Shown piece by piece: positions 49,001 through 61,000 of a DNA stretch of 64,000 nucleotides. The stretch is taken from contig CM082581.2 in NCBI GenBank assembly GCA_040954595.2, forward strand, positions 2,852,001 to 2,916,000. The letters are read 5' to 3'. Within the stretch, counting starts at the first letter, position 1. Each line of letters begins with the position of its first letter. The notes under the pieces are model-generated. The model saw only the letters and a list, made by a program, of their open reading frames with translations. It was not told where the DNA came from and did not search any database. This DNA comes from Balanoglossus misakiensis. Lineage: Eukaryota > Hemichordata. The position numbers were made by a program, and so were the translations under genes.

Positions 49001-52000
49001 AAAGCAAAGGCAGTCCATTATTTGAATTCATCAAATGCAAAATTTTCTGAACATTTGCATTGGATGTTACTGCACACGAAATTTCGCACATTTGCATAAG
49101 ACAAGGTTGGCATTTAAAAATGTGTCTTCAAGGCATACATTTACTGTCAAGCAACATGTCTAATGCTACTGTTAGCATGGTACATGTATAAGAATTAGAA
49201 CAAAAAGTTGGAATTGAAACACTAAACACAGAAAGAAATTGCCAAAAGTTAATTGATGTACATGTATCTTTAACAGATTCTGTAATATTGGAATGTTTTA
49301 TTTTTCTGACAGGAGAGTTGCAGAGAAAAATTGGACTGAAAGTTCTTGAGATGGGTGGCAATGCAGTGATAGGGTATGTCAGACAATGAAACTTTGGAAG
49401 TATGATTCTACTAATGTAAGGCGAACTGTAATCAAACTTTGATATTGTACCACAGTAACTTCTAACTTACATTAACTGGAAAACTACAGTTACATGTAGG
49501 TTTCAAGATGTGTGCAACAGAGTCTGATCAGCACCTGTGACAGGTCCTAAGATACAGCACCTGTGACAGGGTCTGAACAATTGTTTCTGAACTGCTTTCT
49601 GAATCAGGTCTGATAAAACATGCATGTATAAAGTGATGTAATTTCTGACTGTACATGTATTTAGTACTGTGAACACAGGACTGAGATGTGAGTGTGTAAA
49701 CAAGAGTGCTGAAGGCCTTTGCAGGGCGTGCAAATTTGCATGAGGTTAGGTGTGTAAATTTTAAGAAAAATGTGCCCAGTTTTGGTTGTTAAAGTGTAGA
49801 AAAGCAATACATGTATTTAATTTCATGCTAAAACATTCCGGCCCTGTTTCAGAACTACTATTTGTAAAGTGTATATTCATAGCACTATACACAGTCCTGT
49901 GAGTAGGGGTACAGGCAGAAATGTTAGACCTTTTCACAATAATGTGTCCATGGCATTGAATGTAGCCATGTCATCACAGCAATTGATACAGTCCTGTAAA
50001 GCAGCCACTGTTACAGCCACCTGTAATCTTTGCAGTCACAGACCTGTATCACAAGGTTGTTTCAGGGCTTGTCACAGGGGTAACATTCTTTTGGCTGTGT
50101 ATTAATAGCGCCCTCAGCTATTTCAGAATGCATGTAAAAGACTTGTATTACTGTGTAAGTAAATGTAATTTTATTTAGTTCTCATATTTTTAACAACTAT
50201 ACATGCATGTTGTAGTTTGTGCATTTTACATAACATGTAACCATAGAAATAAGTGCATGCTGACCTTATGCAAGATCGCACAATGGGTTGCGGAGAGGTA
50301 GTAATCCTTACACCGGCTAAGGTCTGGCCAGCAAAGCCATCTCAAATCTGAGCCGTATCAGAACCACTATACACCGTCCACACGTCAGATGGTATCTGAT
50401 CTGAGATGCTTCAGAACCGTCTTAATGATGTGTGTGTGACACCCATACAGAATTGAAATGTCAAATCTCAACAATAACCTGTGTGGCATTGTTTACCACA
50501 GTACGTTTCATTAATTAAATGACGTTCTTCTCATCAAACTTCTGCCCTCTGTCAATCAACAGGTATAACCAGTGTTTTGATTTGGAAGGAGAGTCTGGAA
50601 TAGTTGTCAGGGGTATTGGTACGGCTGTGTGCCTTGTCAAGAGTAGTTTGATGTTATCATCACCTTCATCTTCAAGTCCATCAAGAGATCCCCTCCGAGA
50701 GTAAGTATCCTACCTCCCTATACACTCTAAAATGGTAGAGTCTGATTGTTACCTGAACTTTACGCTGTTGTATTCACTTTGCAGCATAACTTACAGCTAG
50801 CCTGTATCCAATGGTATGACCTCAGTTGTATGTTGATAAGTATTCTGGGTACAATCAGCAACATTTGCGCCAATTTGTAGCATTCCTGGTTAGAGGTGAT
50901 GCTTGTAATCGGAGCAAAATGTTGCAGATGCGGGTGTCAATTCTTTGTTCGCTTTTTCTTTTAAGGTCGCTACGATTTTAGCCACATTCTCTGGCTCTAG
51001 TTTTGGAAGTAGCACTGATTCAATAACTACTGAAATGCTTGAAATTGTTCTCAAGACCAAAAACTATTTGTAGTAACAGTATTTGTATATTACCGGTATA
51101 CTGTTATGTAAACAATATGGGTTTAGACCACTGGTTATTGAACACATTTCAGTGAGCTGCACCACATAAGCTGTCAAAAGAAATTAAAATTAGCAAAACA
51201 TTTCGAAAAATGAGTGAATTAATATCTACCTCTAAGTCAATGTTCATTTTTTTGCAACGCTAAAGAATCTGGGCGTCCAGCAGACGAAAGTGAGTATCTG
51301 GTTGCTATGGTGTTGCATTTGTTGTGGTTGTCATAATTGTACAATGTACACCACATGTTGTAGGTGTGTTTAGGAAAAGTTATATGCACAATGTTTATGT
51401 CTATGCAGTCATTGATGGATTAATTAAACAGGCATTTAACAACATTTCAGTTTACCTAATCATCATGTGATGTTGGATATTTTTCATGCAATAGGACATT
51501 CAACACATGTGATACACTGGCTTCTATTTAAAGGGACAAAGTCTCTCTCTCGCTGCCCTTTTCCATTAATTATTTTTGATACAAGACATCATTGATGTTA
51601 ATGTACATGTGGATATATAGTGAATCAACGTTCAAGAAAGGCAAAAATTGGTTAATGATCTGATATGTCTGAGATAATTCTACCCGCTTTAATTAGTTTA
51701 CCAGTGACATTAGTGTAGAGATGGTCTACAATTGATGATGATTTATCTGTACTTCTGGTAGGGCAGGTTATTGTTTGTACAAAATTAAAACATGCAAAAT
51801 TTTCCAACAAGTCATTACCCCTAGATTTGGACAAATTGCTCAGATCAATATTCAAATCTAAGCTGGAATTAAAATCACTGACATTTGTGTTTGGCGGTCT
51901 AGACTATACAAATTGCCACAAAGTATAAATTTTTGCCCATTTTAACCTCAACCCACATTGACTCTGCGTTCCTGATTTCAATATCCAACAAATTGTAATT

Positions 52001-55000
52001 TAATGACTCATGAAGGTACATGATACAGCATTGCAGTAAGTGTTGTGTTGTGTTGTGTTGTGTTGGGTTGTGTTGTGTTGTGTGGCATTGTGCTGTGTAG
52101 TGTAGTGTTGTGGTGTGCTGTGTTGTGTAGTATAATGTACTGTACTGTAATTTCATGTGTTGTGTTGTGCTATGCTGTACATGTACTTTTCTTTATTATG
52201 GCATTGCTTGTGCTGCACTGTAGCAGTAGTCAGTGATGTACATGACATACAACACTGAATCAGATGAAGTACAACATATTTGTCAGTCTGTGAGTAGTTA
52301 AAGACGATGGCTCACTAGTATGCTTTGGTTACTGAGTAACTTTAGAGATGTTCTGCTCATACACACATGTACTCAAACCCCATGATTTTATTCTCATCTA
52401 GCAGCTAGCTTTTATTTGGATTTTTTCAGGATTTTAGTTTAGACCTGAACAGCACTGTCATGTCTTAGTTAACTTGTAAGTTTGTTTAAAAATTCATGCA
52501 TATATATTTGACATTTGAGACCCCAATTATTTTGACTTCAGGTTTCCTGTGACAGAAGACACAGAGACACCATCACCAAGTTCTCCAACCACAATGTCAC
52601 CAACTAAACTACATGTAGCACATTCACCAACCAAGGCTGTGCCATGTACAACCAGACGTGCATCAGAGTCCGATATTACTGGCACTCCAACAAAAGGTAA
52701 AATGAGACAATATACAAACCCGCCCAAAATGATCTATGCACCTCACAAATTTCTCATGATAACTAAATCATAAAATCTGCCGACTGTGACATATTTCCGA
52801 AAATAAATAACCTACAGGAGGTTTAGCCCATTTTAGTCAATACTGATGTGTTGTCGCACTGAATATGACTGCATACGAAGAGTTTTCTGGCTGGTGACAA
52901 TTTGTATGGTTATTTAAATGGTGGCATACTTTTGGCACCATAGATTGATACATCTTAGGACAATGTCTTTGTGTCAAGTTTCAACTGAAATTATTCCAAA
53001 AATGTATGAGCTCTGTACAGACAGACAGAAAAAGTATGATGTTGAAATCTCTAGCCTTCATCACAGAGATTTGTTCAGGGAAAGTACGGTACGATTCAAA
53101 CCTTTCTCTTACACTCAGGCTGCCCTGCTCGCGCGATCACAATGACTGTCTTCCCTTGTCAATTTAGACAAGGTATGAGGTTAGGCTGCACAGGGGTTTG
53201 TTCATTTTGCCCTGATATGCTATTTTTATGTGCCAATTTCACAGACACATGCATTGCACATCAAATTTTGCCTCAGAAGTGAGGATGATTTATACCCAAT
53301 GAAATGTGGTTTCAGGCTTGTCAGAACTTCTCCTTTAAAAGTCAGTGTGAGCAGAGTAGTCTGAGTGTTCCGGTTAGAATTGTATCTGTAAGAGAAAGAC
53401 AGAAGAGCTGACAGACAACACACTCATTCAGTTTCTATCAAATTAGTATTTCTCTACTTTCCCTGAATAAATACCTGTGCCTCCATCCATGGGGACCAAA
53501 AGAGGGTAGATTGCTGTAGCAGAGTATCTGTATGTAACTACACAAACTTGTAAATCCTACAGTTCCCTTCACCTGTACACCAATCTACTGGTAAGATCCA
53601 AATAGTTCTTCAAGAGTAATTGTGACAAATTTTAATTGTTCCAATGATTGACAGGTGGGAGTCTTCCAAGCAGTGGAAGTGGAAGTGGTGGTGTCACAAA
53701 ATCCAATCTGTCGATCATACCAGTGGTGACACAGAGCAGTATAGATATGTTGGTAAGACAAACAATTCATCAATCAATCAAAATAAACATTTATAAAGCG
53801 CCAGAATCAATGACAATGTTATTTCCAAAGGCGCTGAAAGTTTAACCTCAGTGTTCGTAGGCTTTGACAAATAGAAATGTCTTGAGTTTTTGTTTGAAAA
53901 TGTTTAGACTAGAAGCCTGTTGAATGTCAGATGGCAGAGAATTCCAAAGTTGTTGTGCAACAACGGAAAATGCACGTCCACCATATGTTTTGAGTGTGTA
54001 GTTCTGCTTCCTTGAACTGGAGCGCGACTAGGCTTATATGGCTTGATCAGATCCTGAATGTAGACTGGGGCGAGGCAGTTGAGAGCCTTGTTCGTTAGTA
54101 GTAGAACTCATATCAGTTGATTGACAAATACATTCACATTTTGTGCCTTTTCATATCCTTGAATATTCCATCCAAATTTGTGGTGTCTGCATTGCAATAA
54201 GAGATCAACTGCCTTTGAAGAAGACGGTTGGAATGTGTACTTCCATTTATGTATTGATTTGATTTTGTGTGTCTTTGGGAGGTATGGTTTGAAAATAGAG
54301 CCTGATGGTTATTGAAAACAAAAATTGTTTTCAATTAACATATTTCTCTTTCCTGTATTAGGAGTATCCATTCTTCAGTATCAATCACTTCCCTCCCGGC
54401 TTTCTGGTTCATCTGGGTGGCATGGTAACAGCAAGATCTGTCAAGTTACTGGATAGAATCCACAACCCTGGTAAGTTACAGCAAAGATGTTACCTTAAAG
54501 GGACAAAGTCTCTTTCTCGCTGCCCTTTTTCCATTAATTATATTTGATACAAGACACCATTTATGTTATGCTACATTCGGATATAGTGAATGAACATTCA
54601 ACCACACACACCTTCCATCCCGCTTGTAGACACAAGAGTGAAAAAATCGCCAAAATGAATAATACGAGTTTACCATTTATTCATTTTTACTCTCATATCC
54701 TACAATTGAGATAACCGAGATGGAAGATGTGTGTCTTTGAATGTTGATTCTCTATATATCCACATGTAGAATACCATGAATGGTGTCTTGTATCAATCAT
54801 AATAAATGGAAAAAGGCCTGCGAGAGAGAGAATTGTGAACATGTTTAAATAATAAAACAGGTGCCACATCCCTTTTTTCACCACCCAGTTGCAAGAGTAC
54901 AAAGCTATAGTGATACACGATGGGCACAAATGTGCTACAAGTAGCATCTCATTGGGCATTAATAGTCATACCTATTACCTTCAATGCCCCTGATCATTTT

Positions 55001-58000
55001 ACATTAATTACATTTAGCCTTTAGTCTAAGAGTAACAGCATGTAAATTATCTGTATATGCCCAAAGGTAGAGTGTGCCTGTGACATTAACCCCCTGAATC
55101 TAACATTACCCATGTGTACATTACCCAGGGATATCTTCCCAAATCTCAACCTTTGACCCAGATTGATAGTTGTGAAATATTCAAGTGGTAAAATGTCTCT
55201 GTGGAAACCTTCCTAACATTTGGCAGAGTTCAACAGCACCTAAGTGTTGAGAGAACATGATAACTGACTTTCTCTTTTTATGCTAATGGGGGAAAGATTT
55301 TTTTGGTGTGGTGAAAGCTGATGTAAATTCAATTTGATATTGATATTTTAGTTTAATAGTGCTAAACAAGTTAGAAAGCCCTGTATCTATAACTTGGGAG
55401 CAATATTACTGAAAACATTTCTCGTCTCATCAATTGATCAATATATGGTGTAGTGCAGATGTCATACTTGTATGTATCATTAAGTTATAAAATTTGCTGA
55501 TAATTTATCTCTGTTTATCTGCTACAAAAGAAAATGTTGCTTAAAGTTCAAGGATTGTCTTATGTGCATGTGCGTAATTTTGTGTGTACAAACATTATGT
55601 CCAGTCCAAAAGTTCTGCAAATTTTGCATTAAATGCATTCAAACATTGGCTTGCCTTCACTTTTCTAGTAATCATACACACTTGCTCATATTGTACCGGT
55701 TTTCTGCATATTTGTGCATTCCATAATAAACAGTGGTGTTAAAGTTTTTTGACCAATTTCCTCATTTTTTACAGGTAAATTATTTTTAAGTGGTAAGTCT
55801 TTCCTGTCAACTGCTGCAAACATACCATTAACAGCAAAACATTTTTCTAAAGATATAAAAGGCATGACAGTTGTGTTGATGGACTGTCTCATGAAACGTC
55901 TGATATCTTCTATGCATGATGTAGACTTTTAGTTTTCGTTATTCTTCTGGTGTTTATCAGAAATGAGTCAAACAAATTGAATATCGTAACACATCAGTAT
56001 TGTGTATCTTAGCTCCATGCCAGTACATTGTATAGATCATCACTGAAGAATGGTGCTATTTCAGCCTATACAATTTTCAACACAGCACTCAGGCAGTTTT
56101 AATATGAAGGATTTTGTTCCCACTATTGTCCATATCATAAAAATATCAGACAAAGCATAATAAACAGAATGTAAATTCTATTATGACTTGACCTCATACT
56201 GTAGTTTTTGATTAATTTGCACAATCATTCATGTAAATAACCAATCTGATTAAAATCAGATATAGTGTTGTGCCCTGTCATTACCTGTGCTAGCTGATTC
56301 TTGGCTGTTCAGAGGGGATGCACACACTACATCTTAACCTATGCCATAGGAGATCTCGTTTAAAGCTTGCGTTTTCTCAATCCAATCACAGTGGTCGATA
56401 GAGAAGAAAACTGGAAGTGTGGAAAAAATAAACGAAATCAAACATTAGAAGCGTGTGGCGTACGCGTGGCCAGTTCCAAAGCCTTGGGAAAGCCACTCTG
56501 TGATTGGTCAAATGGATCCATTCGTTAAAACGAGATATTCTATGGCATAGGTTCAGGTGTAGTGTGGCGCGTACACTGAGACAGAGAACAGAACTGCCAA
56601 AGACAGCACCTAACTCTACATCTGATTTCAATCAGATTGGAAAATAACAAGCCATTGACATGACGATAAACCTCAACCATGTCTGCACAACAGATCATGT
56701 TCCCCAATTTTAGAGCCATTTGGCTGACAAGTAGGAAATATTGGCTCATTCCTGTAGTTCTAGGTTCAGCATACTTCATGAATATTTCAGAAGGTGGCTA
56801 TGAACGTACCAGGACATGTATGCACACAGTTATATTTGGGCAAACACATAATGGTATGCTTGTACATGTATATATTGACCAGGGACTTTATGCCTTATCT
56901 AATGTACAAGGATGGTTTCTCTCTGAGTATTTATCACCCAGACGTTGTCCCATTTACCAGGACTAGTATTTTTCATTGGGTTTGGTGGGTAAATATTCAG
57001 GCGGTAATTGACCTACCAAAGCCAGCATCACTAATGACATGATTTGTAATGTACATTTTGTATACAGTATACATTGTATCTTCTGTGAAAACAATGGCAT
57101 GATAATTGATTGTTTTAAAGACACAAGTCATGATAATGCAAGGAACTCCACTAACACTTGTTCAACAGTCAAGTTGTGAATGCCAACGTACTCATCCTGT
57201 CAGAAATAGTGTTTGTTTCCAGACAATAAATAACTTTGTGATTGCATTTATTTCCAAGTTTGCCATACAAAGTTAGCCTTTCTCATAATGATTACATGTG
57301 AAGTATATTTGTATAACATGTAAAGCATGATATATTGTATTTTCAGTATTGTGATATTTGAGGTAATACTCCCATGAATTATTTCTGCAGTATTAAATCC
57401 TTCGGTCAGTGGTTTATCATTTTTTTTCCGCCAGACAAACTTCTGATTCTTTGTCTCTTGCCTCCTCAAAGATGAGCCTGAGACGAGAGATGCTTGGTGG
57501 ACGGAAATCCGCACTGAGATCCGATCACATGCCAATGCAATGGGATGCCATGCTGTGGTGGGATATAGGGAAACTACATCTATTTGGTAAGTGTGCAGAA
57601 CTGTCAACACTGACTTTCATTTATAAGTTTTCTATTATAGGTTGGGAGGGGGTTAGTTGATTTTCTTGAGGATTGAGTGGACAGCTTGACATTTTAAGTT
57701 TTGTATTGGTTTTGATTATATTTCTTGTGGGACAGTATTTTTACATTTGGAAGGTTTAATCTGTCATACAGATTTCGAGTATTTCTATAGAATGCTAATT
57801 CTCATCTTCAAGAGTGGGCTAATAAACTTAAAATATTGTGGTCTTTAGGCCAAGTACTGAGGCAAATCTACAAATATAGTGAGATGCAGTCATGGATAAT
57901 GGGTTAAACTGATTAAGGTCAGGTTCCACAGTTTTACAAAAAAACATTGTATCATATGGTACAATGACAGCCATGGATTATATACATACAGTGTATATAG

Positions 58001-61000
58001 GACTTATCATTTGCTGATAGCTGTCAAATATTATTATTATTATATATATTAATTTCAGACACAACCGTCCATATTAAGTAGTTAAAAAATCTGGCATTTA
58101 CACTAAAAAAACATCTACAAAGCTAAAACCTAGAAAAGTAATAGGTAAAATAAAAAATAAATATTAGTTTTAAAAATCAATGTAAAATGCCCATCCAGTG
58201 GGCATGTAGTCAAGAGAGGTGCATATCACATGAGACAACACGAATGATCAATACATTGGGACTATTACAGAGACGAACAGAAAATTTAAAAGCAACTTTT
58301 CTTCTCATGATGGAGAAGCAGTTTACGGCGTTTAGATCAAATGTTTTAGAGGCACTTTCGTGTCCGGGGTGACCAAGAAGTCTTCGAAGTGAATTATTGT
58401 GACATACGATGATATTCCGGATATTATACAAATTAAAATCGCACCATAAATGAGAGCCATTACAAAAAGCATTAAAACAACGCAGTTTCACATCGACACT
58501 ACATGAATTGAACTTTCTAAGGAGTAAATTAGCCCTTCCACACAATGCTCTTCGTTGTTTTAGAATGTCCTTGTTATCAGATAAATCATGAGAGAAAAAT
58601 TTGCTCAAGATCAGTAAATTTACAAACAAAATCAAGAATAGTCTTACAGAAATTAAAGGTATACGGTCACCTATGAAATATTAGCTATAGTTACCACGGC
58701 AAATTGAGATCTAGCCAATCACAGATTTTTAATGGGTGGCATACGCGAAAAAAGAGCGCCACCATATGTTCTTTGGAATGCTCAAATACGCCATTTCAGC
58801 CATATATGGGCATATGTAAATTGGAGGTGACTGTATACCTTATACCTTTAACTGATGGAATACTCGAAAGCTTAATCGAAGATTTAAGATTTCGATTTTC
58901 GCGTGCTACACTTGATATCATGATCTTCAGTGTAAAGTCGACAGATCTGAATCAGCTTTCGTAAACTTTTAAGGTGGCATTGCACGAAACCGTCAAGACT
59001 TTTTCAGAGGCCTATTTCTCATCAAAGACAACATTAAAACCCCTATAAACCATACATATTCTGGAAGCTTAGTTTTTGAAATTTTTGTTTGAGTTGCACA
59101 TTTTATTGACCCCCGGAAATGGTGGCGTTTTGGGGTTAAAAACCCCATTTTTTGAAATTTTGTCATTCAATTGAAATTAGGTAAAAAGTTGACCATGCAT
59201 CATGCATCTTAGTATGTCATTCGAAACTAGAGTACACGTGCAAAAAAAAACGAAAATTTTGTTTTGCGTTATGTGCTTCCATTGAGGAGTAACAGCATTT
59301 GAAAGTTAGATTTTTAGAAAATTTGATCAAATTCACGATGAGTTGTATTGAATCAGAGTTTATTCCCGCCAGAGACACTTTGTCGACTAAAAAAAAAAAT
59401 CATTTTGTTAGATGGGTCATACACAATCCCTGGTTAAAATTTGAGCAAATTCGGCCAACGCAGAGCAAAGCTAAATTCTTCTGAAGTTGTCAAAAGCAGC
59501 GAAAATGCAAACTGAGAAAAACGGCCATTTGCATTGTTGACACCTATTTTTTAAGCTGTGGACTCATTCAGAAAAGTGCTATTTTTGGGTGATTATGCAC
59601 CATTTCAGCCAAAACGCATTCGTCAGAATGTGGATCAGTATTAGCCCTACCAATTTATGTAAAAAAGTAAAATTTAGCAAAAATCACAACTTTTCATGCA
59701 ATGCCACCTTAACTGTTGGTGCAATTAGACAAATATCATCTGCATACGAAAGGTTGTTCAACATAAGTCCTGCTATCTCACAACCTACACCGGCATTTGA
59801 CAGCCTTACATTCAGCTTATCAACATAAACATTAAAAAGAAAAGGCGAAAGAATTCCACCTTGACGAACACCATTCCCACTTTAAACGAATCAGAGAAAG
59901 AATTCGACCAGCGAATACAATAACTTTGACAGGAAAACCAATTTCTCAGCAAACAAACTATGTAAGTAGGAACAGATCTGTCAATCAATTTCTTAAGAAG
60001 AGTCCAGTGATTGACTTTGTCGAATGACTTTTCTGCATCTAGAAAGCTAACAAAAACAGAGCTATGGTTCTGTTTATAGTATCTAATGGTTTCTTTTTGT
60101 AGAAATATGCACATGTCCTTACTGTGGGAGCTTTTAAAGCCATACTGATGGACAGTCGTATGTAAATTATGTTCGCACCTGTTAAGAATAATATATTCCA
60201 AAACCTTGAAGTCACACAAGTTAAAGCAATAGGGCGATAATTGTTCTTATCATATGCCTATATTCACGTGCCCATGTAAAGTCTATGGGGAAAAGCGCCC
60301 TCACATCCGTGCAGTTTTTTTGCTTATCACGCCCTGGCCCGGATCTAGTTTTGTGTTTATTGTGCGAGATTCGAAAGTTGTCGTTGCTACGTTCTGAATT
60401 TAAATTGTTCTGGTGCGGTGTCAGTGACTAGTGTTGCACTTGCAGTGTGTGTATGTCCTATGGTGATGCCGCTACCGAATCCCATCATCTCCCGTCATCG
60501 CTGCATGTTGTAGAGCTTTATTTGGAAATATGAATAGTAAAATTGATGATTTGATCTGATTAATGTGTGACTGTCGGCGTCGATCGTAACGAGGAAAAAA
60601 TAGTATCTCGCTCGTGCTCAGCTGCGTGAGTTCGAGCGCGTCTATGTCTCGCATGCAACAGAATGTAAACAATTGACATAATGCATATCAATCCGCAAGA
60701 ACTGGAGGAATACGGCTCTATGATACAGGATTGATCATTTCAAAACGATAGATAAACATGTACAATTTACATTCCAAAATATTACAGAATGTGTATTTAT
60801 TAATTTCTTGTAGAGTATCTTCAAAAAGGCATGTGATAAAACCTTTACAGCCCTGATACGGGTTTTGCGGCCCTCGGTCGTACGGCGATTCGTGCCATAC
60901 GACCTCGGGCCGCAAAACCCGTATCAGGGCCGTAAAGATTATTAATGGAGAGATCTGCAGTCTTGTCAGATAAGAATAACAGTAAAGCAAAAAGCGAAAT

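Larger units (their letters stand above)
58030..60240 (-). mobile_element. LINE remnant split by two nested MITEs
   Basis: The complement reads an RT start region at 60219-59812 (FVSFLDAEKSFDKVNH) and a palm motif LSYADDICLIAP near 59730. After the two insertions the thumb and C-terminal part follow at 58635-58210 (RANLLLRKF, GSHLWCDFNLY). Same family as 26163-27187 but more decayed. The 3' tail is ATA-rich near 58030-58060. Confidence 0.8.
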
